From contig NC_064561.1 in NCBI RefSeq assembly GCF_937001465.1, positions 53,948,698-54,012,697 of the forward strand: a DNA stretch of 64,000 bases, written 5' to 3'. The first letter of the stretch is position 1. Each line of letters opens with the position of its first letter. Origin of the DNA: Orcinus orca (Eukaryota > Chordata > Mammalia > Artiodactyla > Delphinidae). Below the pieces are notes generated by a model. The model searched no databases, had not been told where the DNA came from, and saw nothing but the letters and a program-made list of their open reading frames with translations. This document shows, one piece after another, positions 24,310 to 36,159 of the stretch. Made by a program: the position numbers and the translations under genes.

Positions 24310-25245
24310 AAAAGAACATGTATCAATTATACTGTTCTGAAACAAACATGAGGCATCACTCAGGTACAGAAGATTTCCATTCTCAGCACATCATCTTTCA
24401 GCAGCAGTTGCCCAACCCCAGGGTGCCAATTCAGCTCCTCTACCAACAGTGTGTGTCTGCAGGAAGGTGCGGAAAGCAGAGAGCACAAATCGACAATGTC
24501 TTTTCTCTGTTGCTGTGCTCCTGACTATACGGATCTAATTCACCTACACGGGGTACTCTTTACTCCCAAGTAAGTACACATTGCTACTGCAAAATTGGAA
24601 ATACGAGAAATTTAAACAAAAAAAAACAAAACAAAACTAAGTATTGGAAGGAATGCTGTAATACAATGAATTGTATTATGATAAATGGGTAGGTTTTGAT
24701 AAGTGATATAGGTGAAGACAAACTTTTAGTGCCGCCATAGATTAAATGAATGCCTGGCATATGGAAAGTGCTAACTAAGTGACAGGTGCTATTATTATTA
24801 CTACTATCATTATCAAAATATGCAAAGGTAGAATGCAAATTGTAAAGCACCATAGATCTTACTGTTATTATTATCAGAGAGCAATTTTATGGAAGTCTGA
24901 GTCTGAGATGTTTTTGTTGTTTTCCATGGTAATTAGCAGAGAGGTCAGGAAAATCGGAGAAATTTTGACTGGGAGGAACTCTAAGCACCGTTTCATTCAG
25001 TTGTCTTTCTTTTTCAGACGGGTAACCTAAAATCAGATGTGACTTGTCCAACAGCACCAGCTGGTTAGTACCTGAGCTAGACAGCATTCTTTCACAATGA
25101 TCAGGTCTTGTATTTGTTTTTTTCCCTCCCCAACCAGCCTAGGTGTGCCTGGGAAAGGGACAGGGGGAATCAGGAAGAGGACGAATAGTATAATTGCATA
25201 GTGATGCTTGAAATAGGTTTCAGAACCAAACACAAGAGGCATACC
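24310..25245. other. Non-coding DNA with small MIR/L2 remnants
   Basis: 24740-24890 resembles MIR/L2 terminal sequence ('gcctggcatatggaaagtgc'). 24960-25090 resembles plus-strand MIR ('gtgacttgtccaacagcacc'). No gene seen. Confidence 0.5.
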
Positions 25246-25249
25246 AATC

Positions 25250-25425
25250 CAGCTCAGCCGTTTAGTGACTATCTGGACTTGTTCAAGTAATTTCACTTTC
25301 CTGACATTCAGATTTCTCATTGGTAAAGGAGGGATAATAATACTTGCCTCGTAGAATGACATGGAATAGTTAGGAAAGTACTTCTTAGCAGAACGTGTGG
25401 CATGCTAGTAAGGGCTCAATAATTG
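25250..25425 (-). mobile_element. MIR SINE, minus strand
   Basis: 'ggagggataataatacttgc' and 'gctagtaagggctcaataat' are clear reversed MIR landmarks. The copy is directly followed by the GAT microsatellite. Confidence 0.75.
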
Positions 25426-25431
25426 GCAGAC

Positions 25432-25503
<72 letters not shown>
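25432..25503 (+). repeat. (ATG)24 microsatellite
   Basis: Seventy-two bases of uninterrupted ATG/GAT units. A degenerate GAT/GGT-rich tail continues to about 25562. Read through, it gives poly-Asp or poly-Met frames, which are artefacts of the repeat. Confidence 0.98.
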
Positions 25504-25562
25504 GTAGTGGCGATGCTGAGGATGGTGGTGAGGATGATAGTGAAGATGGTGGTGAGAAAGAT

Positions 25563-26045
25563 GGAAACTGCTTATGGGTCAGTTCCTAGAAGGTGCTCTG
25601 ACATAAGGCAGACTGATGAAATTTATGTGCAGAGACATGACAGGAGTTACCTCATGGAAAAGCCCTGGGTCCTGGCAGCAGAGCCAATGGCTTAAGAGCC
25701 ATATGACCCAAAGAATTTGATAACAGCTGAGGAGTAACTGATGCAACTAAGGTCTGGGGGTCAAACAGAGGGAGGAGTTGAAACCAGATGGCCTCTCCAT
25801 TGGGTCCAGGTGAGGATGAGAAAGGAAAGGATGTGTGTTAAATGACAGCACTTCACTAATCAGTAATATATTTGGTCATTTACTTCCTAATGGTGAACAA
25901 CTCACCAAAATTACTCTTGTCAATGAAATATGAACACTGCTAACTTATGGATTCAAAGAAGACGACACCCTTGTCTACACATCCTCTGTACACAAGTCCT
26001 AAGCACTGAAACTATGGATTTCCAGAAAGTCTTGAATAATTAATG
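25563..26045. other. Non-coding DNA, no gene seen
   Basis: Unassigned sequence between the GAT repeat and the palindromic element. Confidence 0.5.
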
Positions 26046-26048
26046 TTG

Positions 26049-26118
26049 AGTTGGCAAAAAAGCTTGTTCGGGTTTATCCGTAACGTGGAAAAACCTTAAC
26101 GAACTTTTTGGCCAACCC
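26049..26118. mobile_element. Short palindromic mariner-type MITE
   Basis: A 70-bp element with inverted ends: left 'gttggcaaaaaagcttgttc', right 'aacgaactttttggccaac'. The arms pair almost throughout with a small centre near 26080-26090. This matches the ends of a mariner-derived MITE common in cetartiodactyls. No coding capacity. Confidence 0.82.
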
Positions 26119-27125
26119 ATATAAATGGTTATTCCGCATCATTATAATCTGTGAAGAATGTGTTCCATTCCGGAAGGAAGAAGATAAAAGACAGAGAGGA
26201 GTGTAATGAATAAGCAGCAGAGAGGGAAAGGGGCAGGAGACAGGAGAGGAGAGAGGTGATGTAATTCACTTGTAACTCAGTAATGTCCTGCATTACACAA
26301 AACTAAAATATTCATTTCAGCCCCTTGGCTATGCTACCAAAAATATATGCTCAACCAAGGTTAATGTCTAAGTTGTATAATGCGAATTTAGTACCAGAAA
26401 GTTTTGGACAAACTGGAGACTTCATCACATCTTGAAGTTTTTCAACCACAGGATAATACATCAGCCCCACAGTTAAATAACACAATCAGCTGACCACCAA
26501 CTTGCCTGAGGACAACAAAAGCATAAAATAGAAGGCTATTAGCCTTTCGGAATTGATCATATCCATGAAGAAAGGGGGGTGGGAAAGCCATAAGCAGTCT
26601 AAGCCACATGAAATGAGAAACTACACTTGCCAATTATCCTTTTGCAAATTTCACTCATGTGACATGATACAATTCTCAATGACTTCAATCATCAACAACT
26701 TGCATACAGAGACCACCCTTCTCCTCCCAATAGTTTGCGGAAATAGTAGAAGTAGGAGTAGGCAAACATCTTTAGAGCTGGTAAACGATCTAGGAAGTCA
26801 TTCTATCATGGTTGTTATATCCTGGCTCTGCTGATATCTCAGAACAAAACTAAACATTATGGGGAACTTCAATTCAAGGCGTTCACTTAAAAGGCTAGAT
26901 GGGCTGAATCAGGAGCAGAAACACACCAGGCCAGAGCTGGATGGACTCTGTGGGCCATGCAAGTCCACACAGTGAGCTGGAGAGCATAAAAAGGACTCTG
27001 ATCCTCAAGAAGATCCACCCAACATCCTGGGACGTGTTCCTTACAGCTGCTAGTCTCAACCACACTAAGTGAGACATGAGACAGGAGAGAGTTGCAGTTG
27101 GGTGTTTGGGTATGGCTCTCACAGA
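26119..27125. other. Non-coding DNA, no gene seen
   Basis: Includes a purine-rich stretch at 26170-26260. No recognisable exon or repeat. Confidence 0.5.
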
Positions 27126-27129
27126 CACT

Positions 27130-27425
27130 GGGGCTCACCACCCGGCTCTGCCACTTAGTAACTGTTTGTGGCTGAACAAATCACTTAAACTCTTTAAGGT
27201 TCAGACTTTCCATTTCCAAATATAATATGACCAGCCCCAACTGAAGTTTATAAAAATTAAATGAGGTGATACACGCAAAACCTTTAGCATATCTGCTGTA
27301 AATGAAAATACGTAAAATACTGCTTAATTTGCAGGGCTACTGCAAGAATTAAATAAGTTATAATATATGAAAATCACTTAATGCCGTGCCTGCCATATAA
27401 TAGAGACTCAATAAAAACTAGCTCG
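27130..27425 (-). mobile_element. MIR SINE, minus strand
   Basis: 'cggctctgccacttagtaac', 'aattaaatgaggtgatacac' and 'aatagagactcaataaaaac' fall in reversed MIR order. The length, nearly 300 bp, exceeds a single MIR, and the 'aattaaataagttataatat' motif suggests two overlapping copies. Confidence 0.72.
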
Positions 27426-28050
27426 TTGCTATTATAGACAAGTCCTGAGCCTTCCGTGCTCTGAGCCTTCCATGATTCTATAATCTCTGTCTCTTGCAAC
27501 TAAAATATCAACCCAGGTTTCTTGTCTTCCAGCCCAGCATGGCTGCTACCACCCTGCTCAGAAACTGAGTCAGAATATACAGTACCAAGGCAGAAGCCCC
27601 AGTGATGAGCCAAGTGTCAGCTTCCTGTCCATCTCTGCAGACAGCCCTCCATCCCAGCCTGTGGTCCATGTTTCACAGACAACCCTGGTGTCAAGCACCA
27701 CTTACTGTGCAGAATGACTGGCAAAGACACACATCCAACTCTGGCATTTACCCCAGAAACATAAATGAGGTCTGAGATGCTCTGAAGACATTTTGAGGAG
27801 GGGTCAGTTTGATGCCAACCTGTGTCATCTCTGCGGCAGACACTTCCCCCCCACCACTATGTACAACTCATGACAGTCTCAGAGCTCCCATGTGAGGTGA
27901 AGGTGAATGCCGTTCCTTGGACAGCTGCTCAAGGAAGTGGTTAATATATATTAATGAGGCATCGCTTAAAATTGTTCTCCATTTCTCATAAACCAGTAAT
28001 GTTTTTATACCAATTCTAGGCACATACAGTTACACCTATGGCTGGGCAAC
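27426..28050. other. Non-coding DNA, no gene seen
   Basis: Unassigned. Slightly GC-richer than its surroundings at 27540-27720. Confidence 0.45.
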
Positions 28051-28054
28051 AATG

Positions 28055-28168
28055 ATAAAAACAATAGCCAATGCTTATTGATGCTTAACTATGTGCCAGG
28101 GACAGTGCTCAGTACTTTAGGAACATAATCTCACTCAATCCCTACAGCAACTCCAGGGGCAGTGGTTG
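28055..28168 (+). mobile_element. MIR SINE, 5' half (interrupted)
   Basis: 'actatgtgccagggacagtg' followed by 'cataatctcactcaatccct' is MIR. The copy breaks off at about 28168 and resumes at 28527. Confidence 0.75.
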
Positions 28169-28526
28169 AAGGTAACCAGGTTGCATGTGACAGGGCACAT
28201 CTCTTTGACTGGCCAACATAACAACAATTTTGTTTGGGGGGAAAGAGTGGGAGGACATGGGAAGAGGGGGAATCTTTTAAAATTGTCATCCAGCCACAAA
28301 ACAGAGAGCTTTCTACAAAGAAAGTAAGTCTCATTACAAGTAGAGCTTAAACCTTCTCTCCCCCTTCTGGACTTCCAAGTAACTGTGACATGTGTCTGAA
28401 ACACCGTCCTATGGTTAAGCCCCTACATTTCTCAGGGAAGTCCCTCAATCTGCTCGCATTTCGGCATGCTGATCTAAGATTGACCAGGGTTGTTTTACAT
28501 AAGTGAAATCAGCTTCCTCTAGTATC
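28169..28526. mobile_element. Unidentified insert splitting a MIR
   Basis: About 358 bp that is absent from the MIR consensus and separates its two halves. It has no A-tail, no obvious inverted ends and no clear target-site duplication. It could be an old DNA transposon or solo LTR that I cannot name, or DNA moved by rearrangement. Confidence 0.5.
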
Positions 28527-28660
28527 ACTTCCCCCATTTTATAGATGAGAAAACTGACGCAGTTATGTTCAGAAGCTCATACAGCTGGTAAGTGCCAGAG
28601 GGAGCATTTGAACCGAGCAGTGGTTGACCGCAGAGCCCAAGCTCTTCACCATTATATACA
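28527..28660 (+). mobile_element. MIR SINE, 3' half
   Basis: 'cccccattttatagatgaga', 'catacagctggtaagtgcca' and 'cagagcccaagctcttcacc' complete the MIR begun at 28055. Confidence 0.78.
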
Positions 28661-30335
28661 CATTTTGTAATTTAACAAATGACAAGATACCAACGCCAGC
28701 CAGGTAATGAAAGTCATTCCTAACTTTCAATCACCAAATCGTAGTTCTATTTTTTTTCCCCATGACTTCGAAAAGGAAAACGACAAAAACCATGCATGTA
28801 TTTAAACACCATCATCAATCACACACCCACTACATACCCAGCACTCTGCACACAATGGGACCATCAACATTACCAAGTTGAGTGTCAGCTCCTGAGTAAT
28901 TCACAGTTTGGAGGAGGAGAAATCTCTGCAAAAGAGGAGTTTCATAAAATGGAACAACATGTTCTCAGAAATACTGCCAGGGTTATAAGAACACAGAAGG
29001 ACTAAGCCTTACCCCATGGGCACACCCAAAAACCTGTAAGGAAAAGAAGATACAGTGCAATTCTTACCATAAAAGGAAGACTTCGAAGAAACAGTCCTTT
29101 TGAATTGACCCATCCCTCTGCCTGAGATGGAAAATCCTCAGCTGTGACAACATGCTGGATGATCTCTGATTTACACTGAAGGGCCAAGCATCTGTTTTCC
29201 CCACAAAGTAAACGACTCCCTGATAGATTGTTTTATGATGTTAGATTTGAGAGGTCTGATGGTTCTATCAGTCTCATAGCAGAGGTCTCAGAACAACAAA
29301 CAAACAAAAATAAAATAAAACATCGCGTCCTAGGTTATGAGATGTTATTTTCACTGTTAATGTGGATCAGCCAGGTAGGGCACAGTAAGTTACTAATCTT
29401 TTTTGTTTTAATAAATGTGTTTACCGGCGAGGAGAAAGCAGCTTGATTCAATGTCTCATAGAACACTCAATTTCAGTAAATTAAAGTTAGTAACATTTCT
29501 CCGTGAGCTATGATAACATCTCACAGTGAATCTCAAAGAAAACGCACCGAGTTGTGGGGAAATGTAGTGATGGGGTCGGGGGATGCCTCTTGCACCCTGG
29601 CAGCCTCTCCACTTGAGGAGAGAAAGGTTAATGTGCATTCTCATCACAGTTCAGAGATAGGCAGCTGTACGTCGCCTACTTTTCTGGATTCTATCCAGCT
29701 TTCATGGCTGCAAAACTGGGCGGACTTGAAGCCAAAAATTGCATCGAGAAAGACATCAAAAACAGAAAGTTGAGGCAGAATTATAAATAGAGGTTAGAAA
29801 TAATTACAAATGCATAAATTGTCACCAGACACCTCTGCAACTATTACTAAGCATGAAATTAAGCCATGTGAAATGAAATGCATTATCAATAAACTTTCAG
29901 TTATAAATTAAGGCTAGGAAAACTACATTTCCTCCTTCCTGCCTATTGAAAAAAATAGAGCTCACTACTGAACAAAGTTTTTTCAACACTATGAAGTGGT
30001 GTAAAGATAGGGTGGTTAATGTTCCACTTTATAATTGATACCATAACATATAACTGCAGACCAGTGCAATACATTGTAACGTAATTATTTGCGTAATTGT
30101 TGCATAGTTCTCTGAGACTCCATTCAAACTGTAATCTCAATTTTCCTACTCCCTCACGCTGGTGATTGGAAGCAGGGCTCTTCTCCCTTTGTGCCTGTGT
30201 GTCGTTGACTCTGTAACTCTCTTGCCCTTTTAATTAGTCCTCTCTTTCTGACGGCGGGTGTCAGAAATTACAGGGCAGGCTCTTCATGGACAGCTTGCTC
30301 TCTGTCTCTGAATTATAGTCCCTTATACCTGAACA
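28661..30335. other. Non-coding DNA, no gene seen
   Basis: No repeat family recognised over 1.6 kb, which is long for this window. 29440-30160 is AT-rich and low in simple repeats. It may hold conserved non-coding sequence, which alignment would show. Short frames here have no recognisable features. Confidence 0.5.
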
Positions 30336-30339
30336 CACC

Positions 30340-30535
30340 TCTCCATTTACTATTTTTATGTGCATGATCTCATTTGATTTTCACAATATCTCTAGGAGGG
30401 AGTCAGGGCAGGGATTATTATTCTCAGTTACTAGATGTGGAAAGATAGAGAAGCACTCAAAATCACAGGTCTTCACGAGGTCAAGAGCAAACTCAGGACT
30501 CCAAATGTTATCTCAGTTCTCTTTCCAGAATATGA
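30340..30535 (+). mobile_element. MIR SINE, diverged
   Basis: 'catgatctcatttgattttc', 'ttattattctcagttactag' and 'aaatcacaggtcttcacgag' fall in MIR order. Confidence 0.6.
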
Positions 30536-30539
30536 TGCT

Positions 30540-31315
30540 GGCTTCCTAATTCAAGAAGTAAGTTCCCCTGGTATTCCATACATGGTTTGCAGACTCAAAA
30601 GGGGTCAAGTAAATAAGATCAATGAGTGAGTCAAATCAGGGCAAGACAACAAGGGACTGATGGGGAGTATGGCAAAGTGGTGGGACCTCTGCCTAAAATC
30701 ATGTTCATTCAAAGCAATTTTAAATGTGACGTGGGCCAAAGAGCACACACTTGGGAAAGGGTGGGGACGCAGTAAATGTGGATATCTGACTAGCAATGGT
30801 GATCCCTGCATTATATGTATTTGTCAATTAAATCTAAGGAATAAGAGAGACCTTACACAGATGCATACCTAGGAACCGTATCCCTCTCTGTTGGAGAAAT
30901 GAGTTCACAAAGGCCCTCCTTCGTCTTGAGGGCCTCACAGTCTACTGGGAAATGACCCCTCAGGGAAGCCTCTCATCAACTCCTGTTCTCAGTCAGAATA
31001 AGGCAGGCTTTCTGGCAGGTTCCCATAGCCCTTTGCGTGCATTGCAATGAGAAAGAATTGTGCGTGCAATGCAAGAGGGATTATTTGTTTGTGTAGCTAT
31101 CTCACCCCTAAACTTTGACTTCTTTACAGCAGCATAATGCCTGATCCTTCCTAGCTCTCAACAAATGGTTGACCACGAACTACAGAAAGTTTCGATACAA
31201 CCCACGGACTTTGATGGCAAACAAACAAAACAAACAGAGCTAGCTAAGATGAGCCAGTTTCTAACTGTGCGGAGAGCGACACACCTCGCACACTTATACT
31301 TGGTTCTTCAAGAGG
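30540..31315. other. Non-coding DNA, no gene seen
   Basis: Unassigned. 'ggccctccttcgtcttgagg' near 30920 may be a short L2 remnant. Confidence 0.45.
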
Positions 31316-31317
31316 CA

Positions 31318-31520
31318 GCAAAGCCTAGAGGTTAAGAGCACAGGGTTTAGATGTGAAGCAACCTGAATGCAAACTACAGCACCACGATGAATGCTCTGTG
31401 CAATCTTAAGCAAAGGCTCTGTAAAAACACTCTGAGCCTTATTTGCTCCTTCTATAAGAAAGGGACAATAATATCCATGTCCCAGTGTCACTGTAAGGAT
31501 TCAATGGAGAGAACACAGGC
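31318..31520 (-). mobile_element. MIR SINE, minus strand
   Basis: 'gcctagaggttaagagcaca', 'ctctgagccttatttgctcc' and 'gggacaataatatccatgtc' are reversed MIR landmarks. Confidence 0.75.
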
Positions 31521-31529
31521 ACTCCCTGA

Positions 31530-32250
31530 GTTTCACAAATTAATTTACTCAACAAAATTTACTCAACTCTGGTATCTCAGGGCATCTACTAGGTCCTGGG
31601 GATAAAGACCTAGTCCTTAATCTCATGGGGCTTTTATTCTAGCAAATAAGGTACATATTAAATAATCATACAATATAATAAATAAGGATTAAATAATCGT
31701 ACAAATAAATATAAAATTATAACTGCATTAAGTGTTTTGAAGGAGGCATGTACGGTACTACGGCACATGAGATTGGGGGGTGGGGACGATCAGACCTGGC
31801 TGAGGAAGTTGACAGGGAGTGGCCTCAGGAAGAAGGGGAAATAGCTGTAGAGGAGTAGAGGTCTGAAATAAGAGTAAGTATTAAGCAGCTGGGAACAGGA
31901 GGAAAAACTCTGAGCACAAAGACTGGCTTGTGTAAGGGCCCCATGAGGAAGGAGGCGATGAGGCAGAGCAGGGCGCCTGCAAGAAATCACAAGGCAGGCC
32001 AGGATGCCTCGACGGCTGAGAGCTATACGGGGAGCACGATCACGAGGCGGCTCAAGCGGCAGCAGGGGCCACACCAGGCTGAAGCTTGCAGACCATGTTC
32101 TAGGAGCAATGGAGAGCCTTTGAAGGGCTTTAGCCTAGACTCAAGAGATCATATTTGCTTTGTAAAAATATCACTCCAGCTGCACGGCACGTGAGAATGT
32201 ACAATGCAGGGCAGTGGGCAGGAGGGGTACAGTTAAACGGATATCATGCT
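31530..32250 (-). mobile_element. L2, long minus-strand fragment
   Basis: Read in reverse it runs from the L2 3' end ('ctcatggggcttttattcta' near 31623, 'tactaggtcctggggataaa' near 31587) into the coding region ('caatggagagcctttgaagg' near 32107, 'aatatcactccagctgcacg' near 32167). About 700 bp, with the AT-rich middle (31650-31730) expanded. Confidence 0.7.
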
Positions 32251-32324
32251 CTACCAATAAGACCCAAATGGTCATTTAGACCATAGTTTTGGCAATGAGA
32301 TGGAAGAAAATGAGAGACTAGTGC

Positions 32325-32580
32325 TTAGTAAATGTTATTTCAATAACTTTGTTATTATTATTGTTATGATAGATATTACATGCATTATCTCACTTAATCC
32401 TTATAGAATCTGAGTAGGGAATCTCAGTCTCATTAAACAAATAGAAAACAAACACATTAAACAAATAGAAAACAAACAAATCACATCAGTGATTTGCCCA
32501 GGGTCAAAGGGCTGGCCGTAGACTTGACTTGAAAGTACTTTGCATTATCCCAGACTGTCTTTGGACAATCAGGCTAAGAA
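32325..32580 (+). mobile_element. MIR SINE with internal tandem duplication
   Basis: 'tacatgcattatctcactta' begins a MIR core and 'gtgatttgcccagggtcaaa' ends it. The 24-bp unit starting 'cattaaacaaatagaaaac' is perfectly duplicated at 32431-32454 and 32455-32478. Confidence 0.72.
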
Positions 32581-32584
32581 ATAA

Positions 32585-33046
32585 AGAAATAAAGTTAGAA
32601 ATGCCTTAAAAAATGGCACCGAGTTAAAAATGTAACATGAAAAAGGGGGGAAAACTGGCTCTTGTTTGAGCAAAAGAATGTTTTCCTTTTTTTTTAATTT
32701 TGGAGCTTTGATATCAAATCTGTACCACAAACAAATACAGTTATTTCAAAGTTCCATGGCACTTAGAGACAGAAGCTGTGACGGTGCCCAGGTACATAGG
32801 TCAAAGACTATAACAAAGAGGTGCGTTCATATCCATTGATAATTTGTCAAGCTGAAGAATGTAGAACTCCTGTTGGCAAATGATTTTACTATCTACTCTA
32901 AAACTATGCCTTATGATAATCTCTTATCATCATCATTACACATAAATATATCTATTATTTAATTTTGTGTATATTTAATCAAAATACTTTGTACTCTATA
33001 CACACAGGTACTAAGCAGGCCTGAAATAATCAAAGAGTTGCATTTG
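32585..33046. other. Non-coding AT-rich DNA, no gene seen
   Basis: Unassigned sequence upstream of the purine tract. Confidence 0.5.
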
Positions 33047-33048
33047 GT

Positions 33049-33161
33049 AAAAAAAAAAAAAAAAAGGAAGGAACGAAGACGGAGGGAGGGAGGAAAGAAG
33101 AGAGGAAGGAAAGGAAGGGAGGGAGGGAGGGAGGGAGGGAGGAAAGAAGGAAGGAAAAAAA
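33049..33161 (+). repeat. A-run plus GGAA/GGGA purine tract
   Basis: An A-run at 33049-33065 is followed by nearly pure purine sequence. Six GGG runs spaced by single A bases lie at 33117-33139, enough for a G-quadruplex on the plus strand. Confidence 0.95.
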
Positions 33162-33164
33162 AGA

Positions 33165-34845
33165 GTAACTCCTAGACATAGAACCTAAGAGGTTTTATAG
33201 TTATTCCACGGAGGTGTAATCATCTTGTCCAAATTTTTTACACTGTTCATAAGACCATCCTTCTACTTTTTACCCCAGGGGTTACAAACCAAATGCTTGC
33301 AGGAACCAGTCAGGGACAGTGAATGTACACAGCAGCCTGGAGGAACTAGTGAGCACACATCCCACCTAAAGGGCAGTCAAGTTTTATTCCAACACACCTA
33401 CACTCACACAGAAGCCCTGACTCGTGTCACTTTGTCCAAGGCCAAAATCAGTCCACCAGCCCCTTGGTGTTTGCTATTACATAGAGAAAGATCCCTAACT
33501 GTTCACAAATTATTAGATGCAATCTCTTTTTAAAATCTATTTTGTAATGTAAAGTGTGAAGAGTTTTTAAAGTTCTTATTCTTGAAGAAAATTGCCATTT
33601 TAAGATGCTGTTCTATAAATATATTCTAGAAAGGGAATTTTTAGAGAAATATAGTTCTTCATACGCTAATTAAAAGGGACAAACACCAGTTATTTTTTTC
33701 CTCCCAAATTAAATGCAGCCTTTCATGCATTTCTCCAGGGTGGTTTCCTTTTACTACCTAGCAGATATAGGAAAATAATACATGGAATATGTCAGATCTG
33801 GTCTCTGTTTAAATAAACTCTCTGCCCTTGGGGGGAAACAAGATGCAAAGGAATGAGTAATGCATTAACTTTCTGTGCATTCTTTGAAATGCCCTCCCAC
33901 ACCAAAATTATTATTTATCCAAATCATATAAAAATATATTTTCTATTTGCAGTACATCTGTACATTCATGTTGAAGGCATCTGATTATACAAAATTGTTA
34001 CTAGTGCCCCGATTCTAATTGTAACAATTATGATTTGCTTTATTACTTGCTTTTTAGGTTTATAGGACTCTTCTCCTCCCCGATATTAGCTTAAAAGTTG
34101 AAATCATTTTAGAACCTTTACGTGAAGAAATGTTATTTCTCTCAAACCAACAAGAATGAATCAATTTCAGAAAACAGTGATAACTAAAGTCATTATGGGT
34201 TCAACAAAAACAGTTCATGCCAAATTCACCTGAGTTTAAATAGAGTGATAGAATTGCATAATTGTGGAATATATAGTTTTGGTAAAGAATCTGCTAAAAT
34301 ATTTCTTTATAAATTTATGAACAAGATGGAAAAAAATGTGGGATAGGTGACAATAAGATTAGGATAGTAAGGGCATACCTGGTCAACCCACCATACACAA
34401 AGAACTTCATGATTGATATGAAACTGGAGAGGTTAAAGGAATGAAAGCATCTCTCGGAATGTGTGCAAGGGTCTGTTTGGTTGCTTCCCCTGTTTTGTGC
34501 TGCCTTTCAATATCTCTTACTCAAAAACTAGGAAAAGTCCTAGAAGTCAGTTGGGCTTTTCAAATGTCTGAATGTCACATGTTTACTACACTGAATGAAG
34601 TTCTTGAGTTTCAAAATGATCTAAACAGACCAGGGCCAATACCACAAATAAATGCTTGACAAGGCTAAACATGTATTTCTGCCTCTGAGTTCAAAATTAA
34701 ATCCACTGCCTAATCATACAACAGAGAAATAACGTGACAATTCTTCAGAAGGAACAAAGAGTTATACCTTGATTCCAGGTTCATCTTAGATTGCAATGGT
34801 TTTGCAATGGCACAAGGGAGAAGAAGCAACATGCGTTTCAGTGTT
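33165..34845. other. Non-coding AT-rich DNA, no gene seen
   Basis: No repeat recognised over most of 1.7 kb. 33540-34200 is AT-rich and free of obvious transposons, a reasonable place to look for conserved non-coding elements. A 72-codon frame at 34441-34659 has no recognisable features. Confidence 0.5.
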
Positions 34846-34849
34846 TGAC

Positions 34850-35130
34850 CAGTCTCCAGGCTCTGATGCTTCTAAGCTGTATGATCCCAGAACTTCATCT
34901 AAGTCTTAATTTCCTCCTTCATAAAATGGCAGTAATAATTATTTCTTAAGGAGTAATAAGGACTAAATGACATATTAAGTATAATAATAGTATTAATAAC
35001 AATGATGGTAATAGCTATCACTTAATTGAATCACCACCTGCTAGATACTGTGCTAAGTATTCTACATGCATTATCTGTATTCTAAAATAGTGTTTGGTAC
35101 ACAGTAGGTTTCTAATAAACCATAGTTCTT
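34850..35130. mobile_element. Two abutting MIR fragments in opposite orientation
   Basis: 34850-34990 reads as minus-strand MIR ('tcttaatttcctccttcata'). 34990-35130 reads as plus-strand MIR ('tactgtgctaagtattctac'). Confidence 0.62.
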
Positions 35131-35134
35131 ATTA

Positions 35135-36155
35135 TTAACTAGTTGGCCTTCCAGCATTATCTAGGAGAATCATTCACAAACAGTTAATTAAAACATCTCC
35201 ACAGTCCCTTACTCTAGACCCTAGAGTCTAGAATCCGTAGCTGCCACATAGACTTTTGCCCTTGTGAGGACCAGTTCTATGACAAGGCATGTCTATAATT
35301 CACCAACTTTTAAAAGTAGAGCTTGTGTGACACAGGCTACGTTTTGTGTCACATTATTCCAAACAGAGCCTCAAAAATGTGTTGAAACTTGAGTGATGTT
35401 GTAACAGTACATCAAACTTTAATTTTATTTCTTGGATAAGAAATGCTACCATGGAATATGATGGGCTACTCTAATTAGGAGAAATTAAACAGATTTAATT
35501 TCTGTTTAATTTCTGGGATTATGAGGGCTCTAAAACCATGATTTTTAGGATGAATAGTTGAAAGACTATGAATGTTCAGCCTGTGAAGAAGATTAGGGGG
35601 TGGGAGGTTTGAGAAAAACGGACGCTGTCTTCAAATGTGTAAAATGATTCCCTATGGAATCATGAATAGATATAGGATGAAGGGGCTCAGGAGAAGTAAC
35701 CTAAGAACGATGAGACGACCAACAATAGAAGCAACCACATGAAGTTATAGAAAGTTCTACATCACTGGAAATGGTTCAGCAAAGGCCTAACAATCTAGGA
35801 CTGTTAGAGAAGAAAGGCCTCCCACCTGCAGTATAATGTTAGATCGCAGGTCTCAAACTAGCAGCCCATAGACAAACAGACAACATGTTAAAGTTGCCCT
35901 CACTTAGTGTTTTCCTTCTAATCTGAGTTAAGTGTATTTTCAAATTTGAAAGATATCATTAAAACTCCCTATCTTCAGCTTCCCTTGAAAATCAGAAGAT
36001 ATGGGAATACTCCAGCCACAAAATGGCCATCAGCTGGAGTCTGCTTTAGACAGCCTCTACCATACTCTATGACTGACACCACTGGTTTTCATATCTCCTT
36101 GGGACTCCTGAATTAAATGATCTCTGGAGTTTCTTCAACCATCAAGATTCTCTAA
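35135..36155. other. Non-coding DNA, no gene seen
   Basis: Unassigned. 'gatttaatttctgtttaatttc' near 35490-35515 contains a small local repeat. Confidence 0.5.
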
Positions 36156-36159
36156 CTCA

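Noticed and set aside
25395..25695. Frames encoding poly-aspartate or poly-methionine.
   Set aside because: They are readings of an ATG microsatellite with no upstream exon structure.
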